Positions 1 to 12,736 of a stretch of 64,000 nt of DNA are shown here, one piece after another. The translations under genes were made by a program, and so were the position numbers. This DNA comes from Setophaga petechia. Lineage: Eukaryota > Chordata > Aves > Passeriformes > Parulidae. The stretch covers positions 20,381,165-20,445,164 of the forward strand of contig JANCRA010000016.1 in the NCBI GenBank assembly GCA_024362935.1, in the 5' to 3' direction. The number at the start of each line of letters is the position of its first letter. Positions within the stretch are counted from its first letter, which is position 1. The notes beneath the pieces were generated by a model. It saw only the letters and a list, made by a program, of their open reading frames with translations, was not told where the DNA came from and ran no database searches.

Positions 1-689
1 GCTGGTTCTGGTGAGCCAGGCTGGAAACCATGGTAGAGGAGAAGTAGCCAAGTCTCTGCTCTGCACCCCGTGTCACAGGAGGGCAGCCTCTGCCAGAAAG
101 GTGCAGTTGGGCTGGGGCACTTTGACAGCCAGTGCTGCAACAGCCGAGGTGCAGCATGAACTGGGGCCTTCACAACTGCAGAAAGGTAAAATCTTGTTTG
201 CTTGTTGGAGGTCTTCGAACTCCCAGCATAAATACTTCAGTTCTTTAATTTTACCCATATGTGTCTTGTATGTTTAGCCCTAGCACCTCAAAGCTTGGGT
301 GTTTTCCTCTGATGTCAGTAAGTAATGTTTGGGCTTTGGAGGGGATGGACTGCTTTCTTGAGGTTTTATGTTTGCTTGGTTTTTGGTCACCAGCTCTACT
401 ACTGTCCTCTGGGAATTCTGCTAGACTAGTAGGGTATGACTAAGCCCAAAGTATGTTTACAGAGTACAAAAAGAATGTTCATCCAAAAGCAGTAAAAATT
501 ATAATTAATTTTACCCCAGCAGAACTGCTTACTTGTCTTCTCAAGTTTAACAGATAATTTCTAAAACTTATGAAACTTTTCCCAAATTTTAGCCATTTTA
601 AACATGCTACTACTTTAAACAAAACTTCCACTGAATTCAGGGAGGACAGATCAGGCACAAAAAGAAGTTTTGACTTTACCAATCATTTA
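1..689. other. Noncoding flank, no gene seen
   Basis: I see no exon with splice sites, no promoter-like CpG cluster and no recognised repeat here. The short open frames show no family resemblance. The stretch ends at the target-site duplication of the first solo LTR. Confidence 0.5.
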
Positions 690-695
690 AGTGAT

Positions 696-1338
696 GTCGG
701 GTTCAGGACATCCCTTTGGCTGTCCTGAGCAGCCAAGACCCTTGCTGGGGGGCTCAGAGACCCTGGCACAGAGCCCAAAATGCCTCTGTGAGTTTGATTA
801 TGGCCCGTGGAGCAAATACCAACCTTCTATGAAGATAGCAAGCCACAAGAGTTTAGGTAGAATATTAGTGAAATTATCACAGGGTGAATTATGTATTTTA
901 GGATTACTGTACAGGGGGGTTATATCCCTGTACAGGGGGGTTATGGAGACAAGATGGAGGAATCGGGGCGTGCCTCGTGCTTCTTCTTTCTTCTTCTTGG
1001 CCTCCATCTTCTGTAGTGATGTTGGCACTTACTTATTGGTTTAGAGTAGAAGCTCGCTGTCTAGCATAGGTGATGGGTATTGGGGAGTAATTGTAAATAT
1101 TGTACATGTAGTTTATAGTATAAAGACATAACACCGCCCTGGGGGCAGGCAGAGTGCCTGTGGCTGCCCTGCTGAGCAGATCTCTGCTGGGCAGAAAGAA
1201 AATTTTATAGATAAGAACTAATAAACGACCTTGAGACCGAGAGATGAAGAGTCCTGACTCCCTTTTTAAGCGCCGGGCTGAGAAAAGAGACTTTGGAACT
1301 TTTCTCGGGGTCACTCTGACAAACAAATGATCCCAACA
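696..1338 (+). mobile_element. Solo LTR, class II (ERVK-like), copy A
   Basis: A 643-bp unit begins TGTCGGG and ends CCCAACA, and is flanked by a perfect 6-bp target duplication AAGTGA (690-695 and 1339-1344). A 6-bp duplication is typical of class II (alpha/beta-type) retroviruses. On the + strand it has a TATA box (TATAAA, 1119-1124) and a poly(A) signal (AATAAA, 1220-1225), so its transcription direction is rightward. The upstream part carries a duplicated CTGTACAGGGGGGTTAT motif (907-923 and 928-944) that the LTRs of the provirus at 52235-60114 lack. No internal viral sequence remains, so it is the product of LTR-LTR recombination. A near-identical copy lies inverted at 36048-36691. Confidence 0.93.
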
Positions 1339-1344
1339 AAGTGA

Positions 1345-2866
1345 AGCCAGAATAAATGAACCATTACATCAATGTTCCTGCCTATTAAAAAATCCAAAAA
1401 AGTGTCTGAGGACCGTGAGTAGCCAGGAGTAATCATTTAATCATTGGAGAAACTGATGGGGAGTTCAATCCCAGGACAGAGCAGAAGGGCTGCTCAGAAA
1501 CAGACACCACAAATTACAGCACTTTGGGCACAGATGTATCCAGAACCCCACTCCAGTGGCCCTAACTATATAACTACAGTGTAACTACAGTGTATTTCCT
1601 TTCTTTCATTTTGGTCAGTCTAAATGACAAACTCCTAGGATTTTCAGGTACTTTTAGATCTAACTCTTATTGATCCAGAATTGATCCTAAGATGACTGAT
1701 CTTGTTAATCCATTTCCAGCCTCCTTTTCTCCACTAGTTTGCCTGCTGGAGATAACTATTTCTTGCTTTCCACTGGTCAGATTAATCATATGACTTCTTT
1801 TCACCTATCTCTATGAAATCAAGCTTGAGGGGGATTTTTGAGTGGGTTTGGTTTTGTTATATTTTGTGGTAGACTTTGTTACAATCTTCAGCAACCATCA
1901 GCTATCAAGTGCCAGAGATAAGGCCTGATTAAGGCAAAAATGGTTTTTAATATAATCAGGGTTAACAGCACTCCCTCCTAGAATGCAGAGATGGAAAAAG
2001 AGTTATTCTCTGTGGCCAGCAGCCTGGTCATGAGGAGGGAAATCATCAAGGCAAGCTCTTTCCTCACTTAAGGAGATATTATACAAAACATTAAACCCAA
2101 TGAGGGTATCTGTCAAAATCTAAGAGACTTCATCTCTGCTGTTATCTACCTTCCATTATGGATTAATTTGACACTAATTGCAAAAATGATTTAATTTAGC
2201 TAATCTTCAAAAAATACTGTTAGAAAATTAAAATTAATGGCCAGGATCAAATCCAGCTATTCTACCTGAATAAAAAACTTGGACACAAAGGGCCTGATGC
2301 AGAAAGCTTAGATAGAAATTACCTCAAAAATTGCATTTAATACATGAAGCAACAGAGAGCTAAAAATTAATTTAAAGAAGAACATGACAGGTATCAGTGG
2401 AGGAAAAGTCAAAGTTGTGTACCAATGGAGAAGGATGGCAAAACCCAACTTTGGAGCATTGTAACTCTAAAAAGAACTTTGGTACTATATTTTTTAGACC
2501 TAAAAAACATCAAGAAATTACATACTTTTAATTCCACACTTTTAGTTATCCAAACAGCAAAACCTAGTAAATCAAGTACTTATTAACTGTGTATTGGACA
2601 AACCAGAGAATGTGATTTTTTAGAAGTAGTTTTGTAGTTCAAGAGTCAAATTTGTACCAGCAAACTAATCACAGCTTTGTGATGTTCTTCCAAATTCCTA
2701 TTTCTGATAAAGGCACTGTGTAACATGATAAATCCTCAGCTGTACCAGATGGCACAAGTCCCTGAAGAATCATGTGCCAGCTGTTCACAGACAGAACACA
2801 ACATACTCCAAGCACACTTGCTCTTTTCTCTCACAGCCTTGCTGTGCTGGCACTGGGGCTGGTGAG
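1345..2866. other. AT-rich intergenic DNA
   Basis: No coding potential, no splice-flanked open block and no recognisable LTR or CR1 end were seen. It separates the solo LTR from the 57-bp tandem array. Confidence 0.5.
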
Positions 2867-3094
2867 CATTCAGAGCAGAACCTGTGTGTCACAGGCTGTC
2901 TGTGTAGCACACCTGTGACAGGTCATTCAGAGCAGAACCTGTGTGTCACAGGCTGTCTGTGTAGCACACCTGTGACAGGTCATTCAGAGCAGAACCTGTG
3001 TGTCACAGGCTGTCTGTGTAGCACACCTGTGACAGGTCATTCAGAGCAGAACCTGTGTGTCACAGGCTGTCTGTGTAGCACACCTGTGACAGGT
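2867..3094 (+). repeat. Perfect 4 x 57-bp tandem array (minisatellite)
   Basis: Four head-to-tail copies of a 57-bp unit start at 2867, 2924, 2981 and 3038; by eye all four are identical base for base. Each unit holds two near-palindromes, CCTGTGTGTCACAGG and ACCTGTGACAGGT, so each can fold into short hairpins. Each also contains a CACCTG E-box core and, at the unit junctions, AGGTCA and TGACAG cores. As 57 is a multiple of three, the array reads open in one + frame as four copies of a 19-residue Cys-containing peptide. I see no sign that this is translated. Perfect identity implies recent expansion or homogenisation, so copy number is probably variable between individuals. Confidence 0.97.
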
Positions 3095-6000
3095 GACAAC
3101 TCCATACTTTGTGCTCCTACTACGAGTTTGTTCCCCTGCAATGCTTTCCCCTGTTAAGTTTAGCCAAGACAGGCCTGCCTTGTCCAGAGGTCAGAAGGGA
3201 AATGTTCTCCAGCACACAGAGAGTGTGATTTCCTTCCTCCTCTTTGCATTAAATGAAAGGGTGCCATTCCAGCATCTTCCCAGTGCCACCAGACTTGCCT
3301 TGCTCTACAATGCAGTGGGAAACACAACTGCCCCAGCCTGTTTGCCTTGTGCTCCTGTGTGTCTACTTAATGTGATCAGCAATGTGTACAGCTTGCAAGG
3401 GAGAATAAGGTTGATTCTAGCACATGGTTAATTAAGACATTACAGTTAGCTATTTGCTAGGCAGGCTCAGGGGAGTAGTAATAGGATATGGAGTCTTTCA
3501 CCTTAAGTTCAGCCATTCCTCCCCCCAGATTCCCAGGTAGTGATCAGTAATTTCTCATTAACCCTGACACAAGCTGTATCCGACTCCATTCAGGCATGTG
3601 GATGAGTTCTGAGCACATGTCTGCCAACAAGGAGTGTCAGTATCTCTGGTAATTAAATTTCAAAGTGAAGAACCCCACTGCTGTATGTGAGCAGCAGAAG
3701 TTGATGTTTCCCTGTGGCATTATTTTAACTCCTCTGTTGTTGTTATTGTCTCCAAACTCAACAGCTATCATAAGCTGTCATAACATCAGCAGATACAGAT
3801 TTAGGTTTTGAAGGCTACAAATTGACTATTGTTCTTAGGCTTCCCAGCAAGACAAACAATTAATAGTAAGACCACATAAAAGTTGGGAAAACATCATTTA
3901 AAAAATACCCAGTCCAACACCTAAATTATAATGAATCTCCAAGAGGCCCCTAATTTCATGATCCTACCTGCTCTGCCAAGAATGTAAAGAATCATTGGCT
4001 CTTGACATCATTCTCTTGCCAAAGGGCAATTACCTATTCTGTATGCATTGCCTTAATCATGTCAAGTTGTGTCCCATAAATTTGCATGTCTCCCAAGGAA
4101 GCACGGCGCATTGCCAGCAGCCTGATAGGCCAGATCAAAACAATTTCCTGGTGTGTGTTTACATCAGCTTTTGGCTTTTGAGCTGCTTTAGCTGTAGTTG
4201 CTCTGCAAAGCAGCACAAATTCCCTCTCTCTGAACTGAGCTGCATCAGGGGTAGAGGGGGGAGTAAGCAGAATCTGGATGGATGCATCGTCCTTCCCAGA
4301 ACTGAGCAATGCCTTCTAGATTAATGAACTGCAAATCAGCTACACAAATGAAACCACATGCTAGAGATAAACACAGTCCTCTGAGATGGGCTTGTTGTCA
4401 CAGTCAGAGAGGAGAGAGAGCACACACACATGTGTGACTAGGGGCATAATGAATGCCAGCTTCCCTCCTGCCTCTCTGGGATATGTGAGAATGACAAACT
4501 CTCTGAGGAGCAATTCCTTTGACTGGTTTGTTGAGGAAAGGAAACTTGTCATGCTGCCAAGAATAAAACTGCTCCTGGGCTTAGTTTTGAATTTTATAAA
4601 GTGAGTAAGTGAAAAATGTATACACATTCACTTCAGACCCAAGTCATGAATAATTAAAAGAATATATAATTGTACCCAGCTTTCCCCTCAAGCTCAAACA
4701 GCAAAGATATCTTCTGTCCGTGTAACAGGGCACTTCATGTGTTTTGTGGTTTTTTGCAGGAGCTGTTGGAAGTGAGCTGAACTGAATCCATCCTGCATGC
4801 AGGTAGGAATTACAGCCTGACCATCACAGCACACAGAAACACAAATTGAGAACTCAACTGTTTCGTAGCAAGGAAGCTGCAGATTTTTTTGATTATGCTT
4901 AACATTTTCCTGGTGTGAGTCATCCACAATTGATACTGGATTTAGACCACAATATGATAAAAATTATATTAACACAGCGTTATTGTAGAATTTAATACCG
5001 CAAATGGCAAAGATCAGACATTTTTATAAGGCACAGGAAGGTAAGAATGTTTACCATGTCAAAAATAAATATACAGAAAATAACCTCAGAAAACAAAAGT
5101 TATCTGTATCTAACTATTTCCCTTTTCTGAGACAGGCACACTTCTCAGTACAAATTTAGGAATGTTGAATTAATGGTATACAACCACACACTGCTCTGCA
5201 ATTCTACTGCTGTACTGGAATTATCTAGTGGTACCTACCTGGAAGGAGATGCGAGAGATCTATTGCCTTTGTTTTTATGCCTTATTCCCACAATTAACAG
5301 GTTCCCCAATTTTCAGCCAAAATGCAATTCAGGATTAATATTCACTTTTCTTGAGGGGATAGAAGTTAGCAAATATGGTATTAATAGTCATGCATTTAGT
5401 ACCTTTCACTCGCAATATAGAAATCTTATTTAAAGACATTAACAAATTCTGTAAACAAAACAATCATAATACATCCCCTCCCTTCCAAACACAGACAGAA
5501 AGTTTCTCATGGGTAGCAAACTGGTTCTTTCTTCCTCTAACACCAGTATGGCTGATTGTAGCCAACACACTGTGATGCTCTCTGATAGAGAAAAAGATAC
5601 AAAACCCTCTGAAAATCATACACAGAGAGGATCAGTAGGTTGTATGTAGGTAATAGCTATGGCCTTGAAATGGCAAATGTGTGGGATTTTGTTTGACTCT
5701 TAGAAGGATGCACATTCTATTTTTGTACTTCTGCAGCTGAATTCCAAACACAAGTTCTTCATGTAGACCTGGCTTAGAACTTGGCCAGAGATGGAAAATA
5801 CGAAACACCAGAGGGGTGTGTTAGGGGATGTGAAGTGAAAGTGTGCTTAAAAACGAATCCACTACAGCATTGTGAGCTGCACCTCGAGTAGTTCAGGAAG
5901 CCTGGGAAGAGAGAACACAGGGACACAGACTTTTGAATCAATAACTTAGCTCATGATATGCAAAGACTGTGAAACTCAGCTGTCATTGCAGTGGGACAAC

Positions 6001-8110
6001 TGAGTGCAACACAATGGCTTTAAAGAGGAGATGATAGAAATATCAGAAGTGCAGATTATACAGCACCTACCTCTTATCCAGGTATCTGAAAGCTGCTAAC
6101 ATGTTGATCTTGTAATTTCATATCACTGTTGTCCAAGGCAGGAGCCAAATTATTTTTATGGACTACAAAAGCAAAGTAAACCACAACCCAAAAAACCATC
6201 AAAAAAGAGCAAAATAAAGCTGCAAAAACCCCACACTAAAGTATCTGGATTTCCTGTATAGGGAAAATGGCAAGGAGGAATTCTGTACAAATGCAGTCTC
6301 CACATCCACCCCCACTGGGACAGACTTTCCAATTAATGTTTTCAAGTTCCAACATTTCTGAGCTGTTGCTTGAACCACTTTAAAGGGAGATATTTCCACC
6401 CAGTTGATAGGGTTTTCTTAGATTACTAGAAAATATTTTTCTAATATGTAAAATGTGAAAGGACTATAAAAAAGGGGAATGTTTTGTATTCTTCTACTTT
6501 TGATGACTAATTTCTATTTAAAGGTTAATTGTCAATTATGTCAGACCCCAAAATTGTGTAACAGTTGATATTCCCCATGCACAGGACAAAATGCATACCA
6601 CAGAGCCTTATTCTTTCAAGCCTGTTCTCTTTGGTAATGCTTTCATGTCAGAAACTGCTTATATTTGCAATTATCTTATGTTTAAAAACATAATTATTCA
6701 ACATTCCCCAGTAGTTGGCTCTGACCTTTTGTTTGCTTATTTTCTTGGTTCAATTTGAACACTTGATGGATTTCCAGCTATCTTGTGCCACCCCGTGTAA
6801 GAGATGGGAAATTACACAACTTTCTGACCACTGTGACCCAAGTTTGGCATTGGAGTCCTGCAGATGAGTTTTGTGCACTTTTGAAAGTGTTTAATATGAA
6901 AATTAATTTTTTCTTAACAACGTGATTTCTTTATACTTAGAAGCTAGTTCTTCCTTTACATTTGTAACTTTTACATGATAATGTGTACAGCTCTCAGGCA
7001 TTTTGCTGTGCATGATACTAGTTCTTTATGAATGTATTTTCAATATGCTAATTAATATACCTTCATAATTGTGCTCTTTGCCATTATTTGTAATTTTTTT
7101 ATTTGCTGGTTGGTGGTGCTTGCTTTTTCTTTAGTGGTATTTTTCTTTCTCATGTTTTCCTCCATGCATTTTTTGCACCCTTATATCCCTTCTTAATTCC
7201 TTCCACACTTCTGCATATCAGTCACATTAATTCCAAGTTCATTTAGTACCCTACAATAAAAGAAACTTTGCTTCTATTGTTGTGTCTATTGGGCAATAGA
7301 TCAGCTGTGATCAAGTCGGTAGCTGTCTGTATATTATGTGTTAGTGGAAAGTTCTAAACCTTATCCAGGGCTTTAATTCTAGTTCTAAACTTAGTACTAT
7401 TACAATTTGGAACGTGAAAGAGATAAAAGAAAAAAGATTTGTCTACCTTTCCGTGATTTTACTGTGATGAAGGTCTGTGTTTCGGATGCTGTGTTTATAC
7501 ACAGGTGAAATTGTTAGCTGCAAATGGTATGGCGATTCCGAGGTTTTCCTCGGTACTTCGGCCACCGCTGTGTTAGTGCTGATATTACCTGTGCTCTTTT
7601 CCCTCATGCAGGAGGTTCCCCTCGTGCTTTGGACACTCATCTCACCTTCTCGGGCTCCTGAAGCATCAGGCACGGCACTCCAGCCCTGCACAAACAACTC
7701 CGCGAGTGGATTTGACCTTTTCCAGCCCGTGTCCCGCAGGGGTCGACCCAGGACTCGAGCTCTCGGGTCAGTCCTGCGGCAAGCGGCACGGGCAGCGGGG
7801 GAGAGCGGTACCGAGCACAGGGATAGCAGCTAATTAGCGTTAATCGCGGCCAGCCGAGGGCTGCCCGGTGCACGGCCCGTCCCCGCCGCGCTCCCGGGCG
7901 GTGGCAGCGCCCCTCGGCCCGGTGCCGTCCCTCAGGCACAGCAAGGGCGGCCGAGGGCACTTGGCCAGCTCAGCCTGCAGGAGACTGACGGACGAGCTCA
8001 CTGCGGGCTGCAGCTCACTCCCGAGGGGCAGCGCAGGGGCACGCACTGATCTCTGCTCTGTGGCCGGTGACAGGGCCTGAGGGAACGCCTGGGGCAGGGC
8101 AGGGCTGGGT
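3095..8110. other. Gene-free region upstream of BNIP2
   Basis: About 5 kb of mostly AT-rich DNA with no recognised exon. The block around 3,990-4,330 is more GC-rich than its surroundings, is open on both strands, and contains an octamer-like ATTTGCAT (as AAATTTGCATG near 4,080). In human the neighbour on this side of BNIP2 is FOXB1, a developmental gene; a regulatory role here is only a guess. Confidence 0.4.
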
Positions 8111-8114
8111 ATCG

Positions 8115-8225
8115 GGAAAAGGCTTTTCACTCGGAGAGTGAACTGAACAGGCTCCCCAAGGCAGTGCTCACAGCAGCAAGGCTAACAGAGTTCCAGGAGC
8201 GTTTGGACAACGCTGTCGGGTACGC
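8115..8225 (+). mobile_element. CR1 LINE fragment, sense orientation
   Basis: The run reading GAACAGGCTCCCCAAGGCAG followed by AACAGAGTTCCAGGAGCGTT and TGGACAACGCTGTC has the wording of the 3' part of avian CR1 elements (lone-cluster trigger phrase, then the 'held to the end of the coding region' stretch). It is short, 5'-truncated and diverged, and abuts the BNIP2 CpG island. The boundaries are approximate. Confidence 0.7.
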
Positions 8226-8249
8226 TAGGTAAGTCTTACGGCTACGGGA

Positions 8250-8720
8250 AGCTTCTCTCGGGGTGCCTCTGGTCCCGCCCTCACGGCGGCCGCCCTGCGC
8301 CGCTGCACCCCCGCCCGTCCTCACGGCAGCGCGAGCGCCGCCCCCGCTGCTCACGCGTGCGCACGAGTGTCCGAGCCGCGCGCGGCCCGGGCTGTCACGT
8401 GGCTCGGGCGGCGGATGCGGTTCCGGGTGAGCGCGGGCGCGGAGCGCGGCCCGGCCCCGCTGCCGCTCCCGCCAGGTACGGCCGCGGAGGGGCGGGAGAC
8501 ACCGAGCCGGGAGCCGCGAGCCGGGGCCGGGCCGCGCGCGGGGCGGGCGCGGGGCGAGGTGGGGCCGCGGCCCGACCGCAGGTGCGCGGGGGACGGCGGA
8601 TTCACGCTGTGGCCTGGCCGGGGCAGCGGCGGCGGCGCTGAGCAGAGACCCCGCGGCGGGCAGCTCCTCGGCCGCGCCCGCTGCTCTCTCGCTTCGCTGC
8701 CGCTTCACAGGGAAGGGCTG
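8250..8720 (+). promoter_or_regulatory. BNIP2: CpG-island promoter and untranslated first exon of BNIP2
   Basis: A very GC- and CpG-dense block in an AT-rich landscape, 4.3 kb upstream of the first clear BNIP2 exon. It holds a perfect E-box CACGTG (8396-8401, USF/MYC-type). A splice-donor match TTCCGG|GTGAGC follows at 8426/8427 and would close a noncoding first exon; CAG|GTACGG near 8475 is an alternative. The open frames across the island on both strands are what GC-rich DNA gives by chance. Promoter identity is inferred from position and composition; no TATA box was found. Confidence 0.75.
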
Positions 8721-11700
8721 TGAACCCGTAAATCTGCGAGGGGAAAATTACTTGCCCTGCTCCACCCCGCAGGATTTCGCATAGCGTGGCTGTTCCGCTG
8801 CAGGCGTAGCGAACGCGCAGTACGGAGCCGTGTCACGGAAGTCAGAGTTGCCTTCTAGTGCCTTTTGTCTTAGCTCCTCCTGATTTCCTGCTACTGGTGC
8901 AATACGCTAAATAGTGGTTGATTATTTCTGGTTGACTTGTATGCGTGTTTAAGTCCTACAAAGGAATACCTGGGCAGGGTATAAGTTCTTAGAAGTTAGT
9001 GTTTACCTTTAAATAAGTTTGAGTGGTGCATAAATACAGACCCTTCTGTTGCTCTGGATGTGGAGTTAAAAGTAGAATCCTCAGGAGAAAAACAAGAGTT
9101 TTCAGAAATTTTTTCTTTTAGCTGTCTGACTTTTCTGTGCTTTGATGCTGAGAGAGAGAGGAAAGGAGACAACTGATGTGTTATTAACTATAGTTCTTGC
9201 ATGGTCCCATTTTTCAAACTTTCAAGTGGTTAAGTCTGGAGGGCCATCTTCAGGTTTGGGAAACTTGTCTTGGATTTATGGCCAATCTGGCCACATTCTA
9301 AAGACCACTGGAATTTAGAAATTGCAGTGAGCTGCATCCTGTGGGTTTGTGTACCAGAAGATGTGTCGGTTCCTTGCTTGAGGCTTGCTTTAAAATAAAA
9401 TGTGGAAATTACTCTTAAGAGCACCTCTTTAATGCCTTAAACCTGGAATTAATAGTGCCTGAAACCTGGAATTAACTTGACACTCAGTTAATGTTTCTGT
9501 TGACACAATAAAGGTGAAATGTGGGAAGTAGAATGTAGGCTAACCTTGTTTTGAAGTTGATTTTGACCTTTTGAGGTGGAACAGTTTTCTGTTCTTTACC
9601 TGTCAGGTACATTGAAAAAATGTAAAAATGTAAATTTTTAGTAAAAATACATCTCATTGAAATTGTCCTGCAAAGTTGAACTTTGTATTTATTCTATTTT
9701 AGATGTGAGGGTGCTGATCAAGTACTGAATATAGGTATTAGTATTGGATAGGCAGATGTCTGGCTTGTAGTTATTTGTGTATTTGCTTGAGAACTCAAAG
9801 GTGAAAACCTAAATAACAATTTTTGCAAGCAGCCTTTAACTTCATGAATAAAACAATTTCATGCTTTCTGTTGTCCTTCTGTCCCACCTCTGCTGCCATC
9901 CTGTTTTTTGGGTATTTGGGACAGACCCAAGTCTCTGTTTAGCTCTACTGTAAATTTTTATAAATGGCAATTTTTAACAGGCTTCTTAATATTGCTGTAC
10001 TTGATATTCCAGAACCAACCAGCTAAGGCAGCTTGGTATTAATGAGAGAACTCTGAAAACTACCTATTTTCTAAGAAAAAAGGATGAAAACACTGATATT
10101 TGACCTCTGGTGCAAGCAGTGACATTCTTCAGATGCAAACTTAAGTAGGTTTGACCTGCTGTTCTGGAGTGGAAATTTGTTCATTAGCTGTAGTGAAAGA
10201 GTAATGGGTTTGAGTGAAGTGTTCCTTTTTTGTAATACCATAACTTGCCTGTTGAGATACTTAAAAATATAAAATGCATTGAAGAGTGCTAAAGTCCAGT
10301 GGCTGCAGTAAGAGAGCAGAACCTCCTGGCAATCCTACATTCAGATATTCGTTGATGTGTTGAAGTTTCTGACCTTTAGATAACTCTCCATTTTCCATTT
10401 CTTTATGCAAAATAGAAAGTAATGAGCAATGGAGGATAAGATCAGGCTTGCTGTTTCTAAGAACAAGAAGCTCAAAGCTTTTTGAGCTGGCCGTGAAGTG
10501 TGCTTGAGTCAGGTAGAAATTATTTGCTTTTTTTCTACATGACTGATAAATACTTGCATTATTAAAATTTACATTTTTCCAAGTTACATTTTTAGATTTT
10601 AGATTTACAGCTGAATTTAAAAGGCTTTGGCATTTTAAAAACATGTCAGCAATGCCACAGCAGGAGTAGAAGGAGTATTCTAAACTCAGCTTTAGTTTGC
10701 ATAAGCAGAAGTAGATTTTTTTTTGCCTGCTAGTAAGCATTTTTGTTTGTTGATGTGAAATAACTCTGAAGTAATCACTTTCCTAACTTTCTTGAAAAGA
10801 TTAGCCTTCCTTCTTAATTTCTCTTAATTCTTCTAGTTGACAAATGATAGTGCTTTTATTGATGAGACTTAGAGTCAAGACATCCAAACCAGCTGCTTAG
10901 TCTGGGTGTTAAGTAGGATGCTGAAAACCTAAATTCAGTCTTATCTGAAGTTGAACTCCAAGCTTGCCTTGTAAATTGCTTCCAGGTGTCCTGTGTGGTA
11001 CTTAGCAAATGATTGCTTTATAGTCTACCTCAATGCGAAGCTGCTGATGAGAATTCTGCAAGTGGTGTGAGGAGTGTTCCATAAAAGCACCTTAAGTTTA
11101 GATAACAGCACCAGTAGCTTTTAAACACTTTTCTTAGTACAACAGGCTTATCCCAGTGTGATGAAGTAAGTGCAGGTAGAAATGCTTCTGCACTGAAAGG
11201 CTGTCCATTTGGAATTAACAGGTGTTACTTGGTGTTTGGTATTCTTCAAAAGTGTGGGAAGAAAACTGTTCAAGTCTTGGAGCAAACCCCTGCTTTCAAG
11301 TGTCTGAGAACTGGATAGGAAACACAGTGCAGGTCAAGGGGAGCATCTTACAGCCACCAGCACAGTGACAGTCTTGGGGAGGGTGGTATTTAGGTGTTTT
11401 GACTGCCAATTTTTTGCCCTTTAAGACTGAAGTCATGAGTTAAGGTTTTCTTTCAGGTTTATAGTCACCTGCATATTTGCACCAGCTGGTTCATTCCATG
11501 CTGCTGGTAACCACTGCCTTCTCCTGACTGCTGAGGGCCCCAGGAAAGCTCCTTGGGCTTCATCTCAGTGTCCTGAACCAAATGCATAGAGAGCTCTGCA
11601 CACATTCACTGTTACTACTGATCCAAATGTGACCTTTCCTCTGAGCAAATATTTCAAACCCACTGTTGCAGCCAGCAGGTTGGTGGCCAGGAGTATCCAC

Positions 11701-12195
11701 ACCTTGTGTGCTGAGAACATCAGCAGCTTGGTGAGAGGCAGGACTTGCTTCCAAGCAGTGCTTTGGTCAGGATAGACAGGGAGAGCTGGGAGGGTACTGG
11801 ATGGGGCAACTTCTCCACACTGCTGAAGAACAACAGCTGAGAGGTGCAGGTGCTGAATGTCTCAAACAGGGGGAGTCTGGCCCTGAAGAGGAACTAGGTT
11901 CCTACCTTCTAGAAGTTTTATTTTAAATTTCTGGGTGAGGGAAGCAGGGAAATGTCAGTAAAACAGGCTTAACTTGCGATCATTAGTGTTTAATTTGTAG
12001 CATTGCAGTTTTACAAAAAGATCACTTAATTTTTGTTTATTAATCAACTTGCATAGCGTAGCTTTAAGCATTGCAGGACATTTTAAAATCAGGTCATTAG
12101 AAGAAAAAATTGGATTTGTCATGAAAGGAAAGCTGGTCCTACAGAACAGTAAGTGTAATTTGGTTTTCACCCATGTAAAAAAAAATTGTATCTCT

Positions 12196-12574
12196 TGTCA
12201 GAGACACATTTTATGAAAAATCCTTTCCTTAGGATTTTTTCTCCTGAGAAGCTGAGAGGCCTCAGGAACAAAATGTAAACAATGGTTATCTGCTGCTGTG
12301 GAATGCAACAGGTGCATCTGGGATTGGTCTCATGTGGTTGTTTCTAATTAATGGCCAATCACAGTCAGCTGGCTCAGACTCTGTCTGAGGTGCAAGCTTT
12401 TGTTATTCATTCCTTTTCTATTCTTAGCCAGCCTTCTGATGAAATCCTTTCTTCTATTCTTTTAGTATAGTTTTAATGTAATATATATCATAAAACAATA
12501 AATCAGCCTTCTGAAACATGGAGTCAGATCTCCATCTCTTCCCTCATCCTATGACCCCTGTGAACACTGTCACA
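12196..12574 (+). mobile_element. Solo LTR in BNIP2 intron 1, sense orientation
   Basis: A 379-bp unit from TGTCAGAG to CTGTCACA is bracketed by a perfect 6-bp target duplication ATCTCT (12190-12195 and 12575-12580). It carries a CCAAT box (12354-12358), an AT-rich core promoter region and a poly(A) signal AATAAA (12497-12502), all in BNIP2 sense. The sequence matches my memory of an abundant LTR in songbird genomes; the exact family name needs a repeat library. It ends about 160 bp before an untranslated BNIP2 exon, so it could in principle supply a promoter or a premature poly(A) site. Confidence 0.93.
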
Positions 12575-12736
12575 ATCTCTGGGTTAATAAGCAGTATTGG
12601 TTGCATTCAAACTTTGTACTTACTGCTGTTCTGTGTTGATTTGTTCTTTACAAAATAAAATGGTTTCTTATTTTGATGGATGTTGGTTTTCTTACTACCT
12701 TCATTGATAATTTTACCTGTTTCTACCAATCTTTAG

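Noticed and set aside
1033..1326. Open frame repeated at 36060-36332
   Set aside because: Both are the same noncoding strand of the paired solo LTRs, not a two-copy gene.
2774..3157. 127-residue repeat protein
   Set aside because: The frame stays open mainly because the 57-bp repeat unit is a multiple of three; no promoter, splice or family evidence.
8127..8723. Long open frames on both strands of the BNIP2 CpG island
   Set aside because: Stop codons are rare in such GC-rich DNA. The frames do not connect in phase to BNIP2 coding exons.
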